From contig CALUQH010000012.1 in assembly GCA_944322885.1 (NCBI GenBank), positions 1 to 64,000 of the forward strand: 64,000 nucleotides of DNA. The letters run 5' to 3'. The notes under the pieces are model-generated. The model saw only the letters and a list, made by a program, of their open reading frames with translations. It made no database searches and was not told where the DNA came from. Positions 43,064 through 51,741 of the stretch are shown here, in pieces. Position 1 is the first letter of the stretch. Each line of letters starts with the position of its first letter. This DNA comes from Candidatus Gastranaerophilales bacterium. Lineage in GTDB: Bacteria > Cyanobacteriota > Vampirovibrionia > Gastranaerophilales > Gastranaerophilaceae. The position numbers and the translations under genes are program-made.

Positions 43064-45358
43064 ATGCTAAACTTTCTTTTCAAGAAAAAGAATAACTTAA
43101 CAACCACAAAATCGGAAAAACTTAATGAGATTTATACATGCCTGAAAAAGAAATATCCAACTGAAAATATTTCTCAAGAAAGAAAAGATGAACTGACAAA
43201 ACTCATAAAAAAATACGGCTATCTTCCTTACCCTTATGTAAAAGCACTGGAAGAACTTTCGAACGAAGAAATTCTTTTCGGGCTGGAAATTAAATGGAAA
43301 GAAAATAATATATTTGATGACGGCAAATTTTGTTTTACGGATGACAAAGTCAGCGTACTTGCAAGAAACAATGTAAAAAACTCATCATGGATACAAAAAG
43401 AAGGTCATGATATCAAGTTAATTAACCTTGCAGGGCTCGGCGACGGGAATAAAACAAAAGAACCTGGCAAATTTATGGATTGGCTCAGACAACTTTTAAT
43501 ATTACCGACAGGAAACCTTGAAAACGGGATATTTAATACAACAATTTATTTAATTCCTTTCCACCCGAGAGAATTTGGATGCGCATATTTGCCGCGCAGT
43601 TCAGAAGTCAGCGAAAACCTGCTTGATAAAGAAATTGAACAAGAAACAGGCATGAATGCAAAAGAACAGGTCAAAACATTTATTATGCTATCACAGCTGG
43701 CAGGACATCCTGTTATTTATGACATACTCCCCCAAACAGGCAGATTTTCAAAAGCAGTTCTTGCAAATCCGGAAATCGCCAGATGGTTTGATATAAATAC
43801 ACTAAATAAAGAACTTGAAGCAAATATTGACAGAATTGCCAAAAACATGCCTCAGTCATTTGATGATGAAGATGTAGAACTTGTCAAAAACATTTATAAA
43901 GATTCTCAAAGCGGTTCATGCGGAGATTTAACATCTCACTACAAAAACATTTATGATACTTTTGACAGCCTGATGACAGAAGCTAAAAAAACTCTTTCCA
44001 ATAACATGGTGAAAAAGGCTTCTCAAGAAATTATACAAAAAAGGGCAAGAGAGATTATTGCCAGAATTCATAACTTTAAAAACAATCAAAAGTTAACAGA
44101 AGACGATATAACCAAACAGCTTGACGCAATTCAAGAGTTGATAAAAGAAGGTTTATGGCCTGCTCCCGGCGGAGCATGGTGTTCCGCAGGCGTTCCTGTA
44201 TACGACAAAATGAGCGAATGCGGCGGATTTCCTACTTTCAAGCATTATGATTATAAAGAGGAAGACGTAACAAGTTTTGCAAATCTTGATTGCCAGACTC
44301 CTTATTACTTCTGCTATCTTGAAAACGGAACTTTAAATAAACCTGTTGTAGATTACTTCATAAATTATATGCAAAACCTTCAGCAAGAATATAACTTTGA
44401 CGGCTTTCGAGTTGATCATATCGACCATATTGTAGATAAAGTATCTGAACACAACGGGAAACCGATAAGCTACAGAGCGCCGAGAACAGTTTTAGGGAAA
44501 TTAAACAAAACTATGAAATCAAAAATCCCATACTTCGGGACACTTGCCGAATATATGCTGTGGGATGATTATCTGAAAGAATACCATAAAGATATGAATT
44601 TTGATTTATTATGGGGCAATGACATAGTATCCCAAAATGAAAAAACTCCGGAAAAAATTACGGAAGACAATCAGCACCTTGCCAATTACAACGTAAATTT
44701 CAAAAAAGGAGAAAAACTCTCCATTCTGAAAACATATAACAATCAGGATGGAGAATTCAGAAGCATTAATCAGTATCCGGGGCAATTAAGCGAAAATGGA
44801 GCATTATATAAATGGTTCAAGTACAAATTTTTACCGGGCGGAAAATTTGCAGGGCGTCCAATGCTGTACATTGACGGGGACGAAAGTTTTACAAAACGCG
44901 GGATAGAAGGTGCAATAGGCGAAGAAGCATCTATGCCCAGAGAAAAACATTACGACTTTTATAAAAAGTTCAATGCTATAGACGTATTTGTTAAAAATAA
45001 CCAGATTATAACAGAAGGAGAAGCACAAATCATTATTCAGGATGAAGACGGCTTTACTGCCTGGATAATATCAAAAGCCCCGCTAAAAACGGCTTATCTT
45101 GTTGTTTCCAACCACAAATACACAACAGAACTCGTTACAATGTTTGATGAAAATAACCGGAGCTATTCCGAAGTCATGCATGGAAACGCTGTTTTTGATA
45201 AAACAATAAACCTGCCCTCTGATTATTCTATCCAAAAAGAATACTATATTGACGGAGATGAATTTGTGTCAACCGCCTTTGATACTGAAACATCAAGCCT
45301 GCATTTTGATAAGCTTGAACCAAGTGAATTCAGGCTTTACGAACTAAAAAGAGCTTGA
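43064..45358 (+). CDS. GH13-like alpha-glucan-active enzyme, divergent
   Basis: A 764-residue protein with an alpha-amylase-like barrel. The nucleophile strand FDGFRVDHIDHIVD (Asp in FRVDH) and the candidate acid Glu in GTLAEYML are clear. The usual HD of the third catalytic Asp seems replaced by NNQDGEFRS. Before the barrel is a long N-terminal region, with a PFHPREFGCAYLPRSSEV segment. A helical insertion lies between strands, and a C-terminal beta-domain follows. No signal peptide, so it probably acts on cytoplasmic glycogen or maltodextrin, in line with glgA. The start is ATG at 43064, seven bases after GGGGAG; a GTG at 43058 is in frame. The stop overlaps the -35 box of cassette 3. Confidence 0.75.
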   Translation: MLNFLFKKKNNLTTTKSEKLNEIYTCLKKKYPTENISQERKDELTKLIKKYGYLPYPYVKALEELSNEEILFGLEIKWKENNIFDDGKFCFTDDKVSVLARNNVKNSSWIQKEGHDIKLINLAGLGDGNKTKEPGKFMDWLRQLLILPTGNLENGIFNTTIYLIPFHPREFGCAYLPRSSEVSENLLDKEIEQETGMNAKEQVKTFIMLSQLAGHPVIYDILPQTGRFSKAVLANPEIARWFDINTLNKELEANIDRIAKNMPQSFDDEDVELVKNIYKDSQSGSCGDLTSHYKNIYDTFDSLMTEAKKTLSNNMVKKASQEIIQKRAREIIARIHNFKNNQKLTEDDITKQLDAIQELIKEGLWPAPGGAWCSAGVPVYDKMSECGGFPTFKHYDYKEEDVTSFANLDCQTPYYFCYLENGTLNKPVVDYFINYMQNLQQEYNFDGFRVDHIDHIVDKVSEHNGKPISYRAPRTVLGKLNKTMKSKIPYFGTLAEYMLWDDYLKEYHKDMNFDLLWGNDIVSQNEKTPEKITEDNQHLANYNVNFKKGEKLSILKTYNNQDGEFRSINQYPGQLSENGALYKWFKYKFLPGGKFAGRPMLYIDGDESFTKRGIEGAIGEEASMPREKHYDFYKKFNAIDVFVKNNQIITEGEAQIIIQDEDGFTAWIISKAPLKTAYLVVSNHKYTTELVTMFDENNRSYSEVMHGNAVFDKTINLPSDYSIQKEYYIDGDEFVSTAFDTETSSLHFDKLEPSEFRLYELKRA

Positions 45359-45383
45359 CAATTATATAAAAATCGGAAATAAT
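45355..45383 (+). promoter_or_regulatory. Promoter of cassette 3 prepilin-like gene
   Basis: TTGACA (45355-45360), 17 bp, AATAAT (45378-45383). The TTGACA contains the TGA stop of the GH13-like gene. The predicted 5' UTR is shorter than in cassettes 1 and 2. Confidence 0.7.
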
Positions 45384-45405
45384 AAGGAAAAAGGAGGCAA
45401 AAATT

Positions 45406-46196
45406 ATGGATAGAGAAGAGCTGAGAATTGCCCCCCCCCCGAAAAATTAGCATTTGGCGGTGGTTTTAAGGCATTTACTCTCGCAGAAGTCCTTATTACC
45501 CTGGGAATTATTGGTGTTGTAGCGGCTATGACTATGCCGTCATTAGTTGAGAACTACCGAAAAAAAAGAACCGTTACTCAACTAAAAGCTACATATTCAA
45601 TCCTGTCACAAGCGTTTGAAAGAGCTAAAGCCGATTACGGGGATATGTCATACTGGGGATTAAACAGTATATATGGACAGACTTCAGGAGCAGAGAGTAT
45701 AATTAAAAATGTTGTTGAAACATACTACTTACCATATATTAACCCTGTAAAAAGTTACGGAATAACAAAATTAAAAAATATAGGTTATGAAAACGATATA
45801 TCCCTGCTTGACGGAACCAGTGCTTCTAAATCTGTTAATATTGACGCATTATCTTATATTATTATTTTACCTAATGGTGCAATAACAAGCTTTAAACTTG
45901 ATGATCACTGTGATGAAGTAGAAACAGATAGCGAAGGTAATAGAGTTTGTATTTCGGGCAGATATTATACTGTTGTATATATAATTGTAGATATAAACGG
46001 TTTAAAAAAGCCCAATACTGTAGGAAAAGATATATTTGTAATGAAATTATCAAATAACAAATTTGGTTTTTACAGCTACAGCGGTAATTTTAACAAACAA
46101 AAACTTGAAGAATATTGTACTAAAGGCTCCACAGAAAACAGGCAATGCGGAGCGCTTATACAAGCAGACGGCTGGGAAATTAAGTATGACTGGTAA
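45406..46196 (+). CDS. Prepilin-like surface protein, off-frame at a C10 tract (cassette 3)
   Basis: ATG at 45406, strong SD AAGGAGG, start MDREELRIAPPP. At C10 the frame ends in TAG at 45448. At C11 or C8 it fuses to EKLAFGGGFKAFTLAEVLIT and gives about 263 residues. The internal ATG at 45528 lies within the hydrophobic helix, has no SD and would yield a defective protein. The rest matches the gene at 23539 in the first about 75 mature residues (KRTVTQLKATYSILSQAFER, KADYGDMSYWGL) and the last about 60 (KDIFVMKLSNNKFGFYSY, CGALIQADGWEIKYDW), but the segment of roughly 50-60 residues in the middle is different. The cassette is directly fused to the end of the GH13-like gene. Confidence 0.83.
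45431..45440. repeat. Homopolymer tract C10 (sense)
   Basis: Ten C within ATTG-C10-GAAAAA, nine codons after the ATG at 45406. ATG 45406 and in-frame ATG 45528 are 122 bases apart; +1 or -2 C restores the frame. Confidence 0.93.
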
Positions 46197-46261
46197 AAAC
46201 TTAAAATTATTACCGTTTTTAAACTATTGCCCAAATAATAATCTTGTTTTATGCTATAGAT

Positions 46262-47914
46262 ATGATAAAACAGCTCAGAATAAAAGATTATATACTGATT
46301 GATGAACTGACTGCCAATTTTGACAAAGGCTTAAATGTCATAACAGGCGAAACCGGCGCAGGGAAAAGTATTCTTATAAACGCAATAGATATAGCTTTTG
46401 CACCCAGAGTGTCAAAAGAAGTAATAAAGCATGACAAAGAAAAAGCCGTAATAGAACTTGTTATTGAAAATACAAAGCATGATTTGACGCAGTTGTTTGA
46501 AGAAAACGGAGTTGATAATTTCGGGTCCGAAATTGTGTTGTCCAAAGAAATAACACAAAACGGTGTCCGCTCAAGGGTAAACGGAACTCTGGTCAATCAG
46601 GAGTTTATAAAACAACTAAAAAGCTATTTTCTTGATATACATTCACAACATCAGACTTATGCTTTTATGCAGCCCAAATATCACATTAATTTGCTTGACA
46701 ACTATGCAAAAGAATCTTACGGACAAAAATTGGAAGCGTACCGAGAAAAATTTAAAGAATATCAACATCTTCAATCAAAACTTGAAACACTCAAAAATAC
46801 CTCTGATATTACAGAAAACCAGATAGAGTTTCTTAAGTTTCAAATAGATGAAATAGACAGCGCAAATATTAAAAGTCCGTCAGAAGATGAAGAATTAAAT
46901 TCTGAACTGGAAGTCTTAGAAAATGCAGAAAAGTTAAAAGAACTTACAGGTTCCGCATACTGGGCAATTAACGGTGACGACGGTTCTATTATGGAAGCAC
47001 TGGGCAAAATTAAACAAAATGTTTCAAAAGCTGCGGTAATGGACAAAAATCTTGAAGAGCTTGAAAGTAATCTGCTTGATGCAATTGAAAGATTAAAAGA
47101 TGCCGGAAGCGGATTAAGAGAATACAGCCAGAATCTCGATAATGATACGGAAAGACTTAACGAAATACAGGAAAGACTTTATCTTCTTGATAAACTTAAA
47201 CACAAATACGGAGGAACACTCGAAGCTGTCCTTGAAACATTTGATAAATTATCACAAGAATTAAATTCAATAGAATTTTCAACACAAAATATGGAAGAGC
47301 TGGAAGCAGAAATTGAAAAAACAAGGAAAGAATTAGAACACACAGCTTCAGAAATCAGCGAAAACAGAAAAAATTACGCACAGGTCCTATCTGTACTAAT
47401 TCAGGAAAAATTGGAAAAATTGGAGCTTCCCAAAGCAAGATTTGAAATTTCTGTTCAGTCGAAAGAATTAAGTTCTGATGGAATTGATAACGTTGAATTT
47501 TTAATTTCTACAAATGTATCAGAAGGTTTAAAACCGCTTGCAAAAGTTGCCTCAGGCGGTGAAATCTCGCGTGTAATGCTCGCAATAAAATCAATTTTTG
47601 CGCAGAGTGATGATATAAATACCGTAATTTTTGATGAAATTGATACAGGTATTTCCGGAAAAGCATCCCAAAGCGTTGCGGATGAAATTACAGAGCTTTC
47701 AAAATATCACCAGATTATTTTAATTACCCACCAACCGATTATTGCATCGCGTGCGGACAAACATTTTTACGTAAGAAAATCTCAAAGCGATGAGACAAAA
47801 GTAGAAGTCTATGTTCTGACCGGTGAGAACAGGATTAAGGCACTGGCAGAACTTGCAGGCGGGGAGATTAACGAACAGTCCATAGAATTTGCGAAATCAT
47901 TAATCAGCGTATAA
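46262..47914 (+). CDS. recN: DNA repair ATPase RecN
   Basis: A 550-residue SMC-like protein for double-strand break repair. Walker A ITGETGAGKSILINAID near the N-terminus, then the RecN-typical HSQHQTYAFMQPKYHINLLD. A coiled-coil middle follows, and the signature VASGGEISRVMLAIK, Walker B VIFDEIDTGISGKAS and ITHQPIIASRADKHFYV complete the head. Length is normal. The ATG at 46262 is chosen because the earlier in-frame start is a TTG at 46244; neither has a clear SD. It lies 65 bp after the cassette-3 gene and overlaps the convergent gene at its 3' end by 11 bp. Confidence 0.95.
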   Translation: MIKQLRIKDYILIDELTANFDKGLNVITGETGAGKSILINAIDIAFAPRVSKEVIKHDKEKAVIELVIENTKHDLTQLFEENGVDNFGSEIVLSKEITQNGVRSRVNGTLVNQEFIKQLKSYFLDIHSQHQTYAFMQPKYHINLLDNYAKESYGQKLEAYREKFKEYQHLQSKLETLKNTSDITENQIEFLKFQIDEIDSANIKSPSEDEELNSELEVLENAEKLKELTGSAYWAINGDDGSIMEALGKIKQNVSKAAVMDKNLEELESNLLDAIERLKDAGSGLREYSQNLDNDTERLNEIQERLYLLDKLKHKYGGTLEAVLETFDKLSQELNSIEFSTQNMEELEAEIEKTRKELEHTASEISENRKNYAQVLSVLIQEKLEKLELPKARFEISVQSKELSSDGIDNVEFLISTNVSEGLKPLAKVASGGEISRVMLAIKSIFAQSDDINTVIFDEIDTGISGKASQSVADEITELSKYHQIILITHQPIIASRADKHFYVRKSQSDETKVEVYVLTGENRIKALAELAGGEINEQSIEFAKSLISV

Positions 47915-48743
47915 AAACATTATAGTCGAATGTAAATTCAATCTGCACAAATCCGTTTTTACTCAGCTCTTTTGGGAGTTTTGGCAATGGTGAAGATTTT
48001 TTCAACGCAATTATTGCAGAGTTATCCAATTCAGGATTTCCGGATGATTGTTTTATTTTAATATCTTTAACTGTACCATCAGCCTGAACAATAAATGATG
48101 TGATAATTTTAGAATTTTTGTTATAAGCAGGCGCATTCCAGTTACTTTTAATTTCTGTTTGAATATCTTTTAAATAATTCTTTGATTCTATTTGATATGA
48201 AGAAACCGGAATTTTATCTAAATAATAGCCGCAAACCTGAGCAATAATTACTCCTAACAGTACAGAAAGCCAAACCCAACGTTTATAGGATGGATTTATA
48301 TTGACGGTATGAACACTCTTCAATTGGGATAAAAACTCGTCACAATTGCTAATATCGGTTGCACGAAAAATCTTATTATCATAAGTTTTGATAACTATTC
48401 CGTTACTTACCGCTCTCAATTCCTTTATATCATCAAAATTAATATATTTAACACTATTTAAATCAGTAAATATTATCTTCTTATTAGTAATGTAAAAATT
48501 ATTCAGGGATAAATATAACCACCATACTATTATCCCAAGAAAAAATAAAACAAAAGGCCACATTAAATAATTATAAACTATTAAATCTCCAAAAGTTTTA
48601 ATATCCGGTCTATGTATAGTCAATAATACAACACTTAACAATACGAGAAGAGCCAGAACAATAATAAGTCCGATTAAAAACTTATTCTTTTTTGCTGTAT
48701 ACAATATTTGCTCATCTGCATCTATTAAAAATTTTTGCTTCAT
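47904..48743 (-). CDS. Bacterial PH-like domain fused to a TonB C-terminal domain
   Basis: A 279-residue membrane protein. After MKQKFLIDADEQILYTAKKN come two hydrophobic helices (FLIGLIIVLALLVLLSVVLL, then MWPFVLFFLGIIVWWLYLSL). A bPH-like cytoplasmic domain (FYITNKKIIFTDL, FDDIKELRAVSNGIVIKTYD) follows, then a third helix and a periplasmic TonB-like C-terminus (IITSFIVQADGTVKDIKIKQ, SSPLPKLPKELSKNGFVQIE). The start at 48743 has GGAG six bases upstream and is preferred over an upstream start 22 codons earlier. Partner ExbB/ExbD genes are absent from the window. It could transmit energy to the outer membrane or be a structural anchor. Confidence 0.8.
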   Translation of the reverse strand: MKQKFLIDADEQILYTAKKNKFLIGLIIVLALLVLLSVVLLTIHRPDIKTFGDLIVYNYLMWPFVLFFLGIIVWWLYLSLNNFYITNKKIIFTDLNSVKYINFDDIKELRAVSNGIVIKTYDNKIFRATDISNCDEFLSQLKSVHTVNINPSYKRWVWLSVLLGVIIAQVCGYYLDKIPVSSYQIESKNYLKDIQTEIKSNWNAPAYNKNSKIITSFIVQADGTVKDIKIKQSSGNPELDNSAIIALKKSSPLPKLPKELSKNGFVQIEFTFDYNVFIR

Positions 48744-48822
48744 ATAAAACTCCGTACTTATTATATATATATTTAATTCAGTAGTCAAATAAAAAGGATG
48801 CTTGCGCATCCTTCACATATAA

Positions 48823-49791
48823 TCAATCCTCTATAAAATCTCGAAAATGCTGTAATTCCTTCCTCTCTCTGATTTTTGATAATGCTGAATCCTCAAGCTG
48901 TCTTATTCTCTCTTTTGAATACCCCATTATTTCGCCTAACTGTTCGAGAGTTTTCGGTTGTTCACCATTAATTCCAAAACGGCAGCTTATAATTTTCTTT
49001 TCCCGCTCGGGCAGAGTTGATAGAAGATTTTCAATACTGCCTTTCAGCGCATTATTTTTTGTCTGAACCTCAGGTGAGCGGTAAGACTTATCCTCAATAT
49101 AATCCCCGATATTTAAATCATCGGTAACCGGAGTTTCAAGACTTATAGGCTCTTTTATGATTGATTTTTTTATTGTCAAAAGCTTTTTAGGTGTAATTTC
49201 AAGCTTTTGCGCAATCTCAAAATCCGTAGGTTCTCTGCCGAGTTCAAAAGACAGAGTTGTGTAAGCTCTTTTAAATTTTCGGATTTTATCAGTCATGTGG
49301 ACTGGAATACGGATTGTTCTTGAATTATTGGAAATAGCCCTTATTATTGTCTGTTTTATCCACCATGTTGCATAAGTTGAAAATTTGAAATTCCTTGAAT
49401 AGTCAAATTTTTCCGCAGCTTTTATCAAACCCAGCGAACCTTCCTGAACAAGATCCATAAAAAGAACCCCCTGACCAATATATTTTTTTGCAATACTAAC
49501 TACCAGACGCAAATTTGCCTGAACAAGTTTTCGCTTTGCAATTTCAGCCTGAGATTTTTTCCCCTCTTTAATTTGTTTTCCCAGAGCTTTTTCTTCTTTA
49601 GAATTTAATAATTTAACTTTTCCGATATCTTTTAAATACATCTGCAGAATATCATCATCATTTGAGATTGAATTAAAAGTTCTCGGTTCTTCAATATCAC
49701 TATCATCAAGTTCGATAAATTCAGCATCTTCCTGATATTCAGATTTTAAATCTTTGTATAAATCTTCCTCCAAATATTTTGTAACAGCCAT
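48823..49791 (-). CDS. RNA polymerase sigma-70 family factor (primary-like)
   Basis: A 322-residue sigma factor with an acidic N-terminus ([20 protein letters not shown]) and no full region 1.1. Region 1.2 [22 protein letters not shown], region 2 [20 protein letters not shown] and [20 protein letters not shown], region 3 [20 protein letters not shown], and region 4 [37 protein letters not shown]. It is closer to primary sigma consensus than the factor at 34769 and could be the main or a group 2 sigma. SD GAGGG seven bases upstream. It lies 80 bp upstream of the PH-TonB gene on the same strand. Confidence 0.93.
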   Translation of the reverse strand: MAVTKYLEEDLYKDLKSEYQEDAEFIELDDSDIEEPRTFNSISNDDDILQMYLKDIGKVKLLNSKEEKALGKQIKEGKKSQAEIAKRKLVQANLRLVVSIAKKYIGQGVLFMDLVQEGSLGLIKAAEKFDYSRNFKFSTYATWWIKQTIIRAISNNSRTIRIPVHMTDKIRKFKRAYTTLSFELGREPTDFEIAQKLEITPKKLLTIKKSIIKEPISLETPVTDDLNIGDYIEDKSYRSPEVQTKNNALKGSIENLLSTLPEREKKIISCRFGINGEQPKTLEQLGEIMGYSKERIRQLEDSALSKIRERKELQHFRDFIED

Positions 49792-49889
49792 TTAAATCCC
49801 TCATCTTCTACAAATTGTCACACTTTTAATACTTTTGACGCAAATATATCAATTTTGTTTCCGTTAAATTTTTTGTGTAAAATAAAAAT

Positions 49890-51047
49890 ATGGGTATTAT
49901 ATGTGAAAATGAATTTATTGAACGTGTAAAAAGTCTGGATGAAATTTCTTTTAAACCGGGAGAAAGAAAAAATCCAGAAGTTTTAGATTCTCATGATTTC
50001 AGATATCTCGACTCTGGAGAGTTCAGAGCTAACTTACATATTCACACAGAATATTCTGACGGGACTATGTCTGTTAAAGAACTTTTGGACAATGCAAAAA
50101 AGATAACCGACACGAATAGAGATTTTTTATTCGCAATTACGGATCATGACACAATTGACGGAACCAAAGAGGCCTTTGAACTTTCCCAAAAAGAAAAATA
50201 TAAAAATTTAAATATTTGTTTTGGCGTTGAAATTTCTACTGTCGGAATAAATTTTCCGCAGCAGACAAAGCCTGTACAAATTCACCTGATTGTTTACGGA
50301 ATTAATCCTTTTGACACAAAACTTGATGAGTATTTAAAATCTAAAAGTAAACTTAAACTTGAACTTGCAAACGAAACCATAAAAAAACTGAATGGTGCCC
50401 TACCGGATTATAACTTTAATCTTGAAGAAGCCTCAAAATGCCACATAATGGTTAAAAAAGGACAGGATGAAGTTGCACACCCGCTGAAGAAATATACATC
50501 CGGGAAAATTTTATTAAACTACTATTTTCCTGATGCCGATTTTTCCTATGAGGAACCGATAAAAAAATTCAAATACCTGTTCAAAGGCAAAGAACCATAT
50601 TACATAATCTACAAAAAAGCCCTTGAAATGTATATCGGACATGCTTTGCCGGAAATACCTGATTACATAGAAAAACAAATCATGACCGCAAGAGAAATAT
50701 ACCTCCAAGCTCATCCATCAATCGGGAAAATGCTTGAACCTTTTTCATCCTTTGAAGATGCTGTTGAATTTGTGTCAACACTTAACAGCGGAGTTATGTC
50801 TATTGCACATCCTGCAAGAACAAAGGCATACTGCCCTGAATTTTATACATATCTTTTTGAACATTTCAAAAAATACGGGAAAGATAAAGCTTTATTTTAC
50901 GAAGGCTGTTATCAGTCCTATGAAGGTGACTATTATCAAAAATGGCAGACAAAAATTGAAGAAGCTGCTTCAAAATTTAACTTAATAAAAACAGGCGGAC
51001 TGGATTCGCACGGAACAAATATTGTAACAAGATGCCCTTATTCTTAA
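49890..51047 (+). CDS. PHP-domain phosphoesterase
   Basis: A 385-residue protein of the PHP metal-dependent phosphoesterase superfamily. The metal ligands appear in order: NLHIHTEYSDGT (HxH and Asp), AITDHDTIDGT (HD), GVEIST (Glu), MSIAHPARTKA (His) and GLDSHGTN at the end (Asp, His). A 35-residue N-terminal extension and a helical insertion of about 150 residues are unlike the minimal YciV-type enzymes. Substrate unknown: nucleoside bisphosphate, polynucleotide or histidinol phosphate are all possible. There is no SD. Its last codons overlap the region of the next ORF; the downstream gene starts 18 bp after the stop. Confidence 0.85.
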   Translation: MGIICENEFIERVKSLDEISFKPGERKNPEVLDSHDFRYLDSGEFRANLHIHTEYSDGTMSVKELLDNAKKITDTNRDFLFAITDHDTIDGTKEAFELSQKEKYKNLNICFGVEISTVGINFPQQTKPVQIHLIVYGINPFDTKLDEYLKSKSKLKLELANETIKKLNGALPDYNFNLEEASKCHIMVKKGQDEVAHPLKKYTSGKILLNYYFPDADFSYEEPIKKFKYLFKGKEPYYIIYKKALEMYIGHALPEIPDYIEKQIMTAREIYLQAHPSIGKMLEPFSSFEDAVEFVSTLNSGVMSIAHPARTKAYCPEFYTYLFEHFKKYGKDKALFYEGCYQSYEGDYYQKWQTKIEEAASKFNLIKTGGLDSHGTNIVTRCPYS

Positions 51048-51064
51048 AAAATAAAGAGGAAATG

Positions 51065-51475
51065 ATGATTAAAAAATTTTTAATATTTATACTACTTTTA
51101 ACTGCTCCTGCAGTATTCGCAGAAGAAGGCTACATAAGTCCTGAAAGCTATGCGGTAAATGAAGCGGATTTAAACGACTACAGAGATATTGCGCCTTCCC
51201 CGAAATTAAAACTTGATGATTTAGATAAACCGCTTAAAACGAAATTAAAAAGCAAACCGAAAAAAGTTAAAACAGAAAATTATGACTCCCCTGAGCCGAA
51301 ACCTGTAAAAAAAGGAATTGTATACCACATGGCCAAATGGTGGGTGGACCAAAGATATAAAAGAGAAGAAGCTCACCACGGCGAGAAGCATGAAATCAAA
51401 GTTAAAGCCCGTATGGAATACGAAAAACAGCAGGCAGAAAAAACAGAAGGAAATCAAAATGATGAAAACATATAA
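51065..51475 (+). CDS. Small exported basic protein
   Basis: A 136-residue protein with a clear signal peptide, MIKKFLIFILLLTAPAVFAE, cleaved after AFA or nearby. The mature part is Lys/Pro/Asp-rich (PLKTKLKSKPKKVKTENYDS) with the segment YHMAKWWVDQRYKREEA near the middle and a charged C-terminus. No family recognised. The start at 51065 has GAGG five bases upstream; an ATG directly before it is in frame and is a close alternative. It is 18 bp after the PHP gene, probably one transcription unit, and is followed by a tRNA-Val gene with its own promoter. Confidence 0.75.
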   Translation: MIKKFLIFILLLTAPAVFAEEGYISPESYAVNEADLNDYRDIAPSPKLKLDDLDKPLKTKLKSKPKKVKTENYDSPEPKPVKKGIVYHMAKWWVDQRYKREEAHHGEKHEIKVKARMEYEKQQAEKTEGNQNDENI

Positions 51476-51483
51476 AAAAGTAG

Positions 51484-51512
51484 TTGACATTATAATATGT
51501 TTTAGTTAATAT
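51484..51512 (+). promoter_or_regulatory. Promoter of tRNA-Val
   Basis: TTGACA (51484-51489), 17 bp, TAATAT (51507-51512), ending 12 bp before the tRNA. Confidence 0.7.
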
Positions 51513-51524
51513 AAATTCTGCTGA

Positions 51525-51600
51525 GGGCGTTTAGCTCAGTTGGTAGAGCGCCTCCCTTACAAGGAGGATGTCAGAAGTTCGAGTCTTCTAACGCCCACCA
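51525..51600 (+). tRNA. tRNA-Val (anticodon TAC)
   Basis: Acceptor GGGCGTT pairs with AACGCCC. D arm AGCTCAGTTGGTAGAGC, anticodon stem CCTCC/GGAGG around CTTACAA (anticodon TAC), T arm with AGTTCGAGTCT. CCA is encoded at the 3' end, unlike in the tRNA-Thr of this window. Confidence 0.96.
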
Positions 51601-51714
51601 TATTTTTTTCTTTTAAGTAAAGAAAAAAGTAGGCAAAAAAGAAAAGACCAAAAATGTATTTCTAAAAAGTACAAATTATTTTGTAAGTAAAAGATAGCAA
51701 TTTTTAACACAGTA

Positions 51715-51736
51715 GAGCCAAAAGGGCTCTTTTTTA
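51715..51736 (+). terminator. Terminator downstream of tRNA-Val
   Basis: AGAGCC (51715-51720) pairs with GGCTCT (51726-51731), then T-run, directly upstream of the next ATG at 51742. The 140 bp between tRNA and hairpin hold nothing else I recognise. Confidence 0.75.
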
Positions 51737-51741
51737 GTATT

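Noticed and set aside
19184-46196. Single programmed -1 frameshift at C10 as the full explanation for the pilin loci
   Set aside because: Kept only as an alternative: the locus at 935 needs a shift in the other direction from its nine bases, and the same C10 at 27174 is read without any shift.
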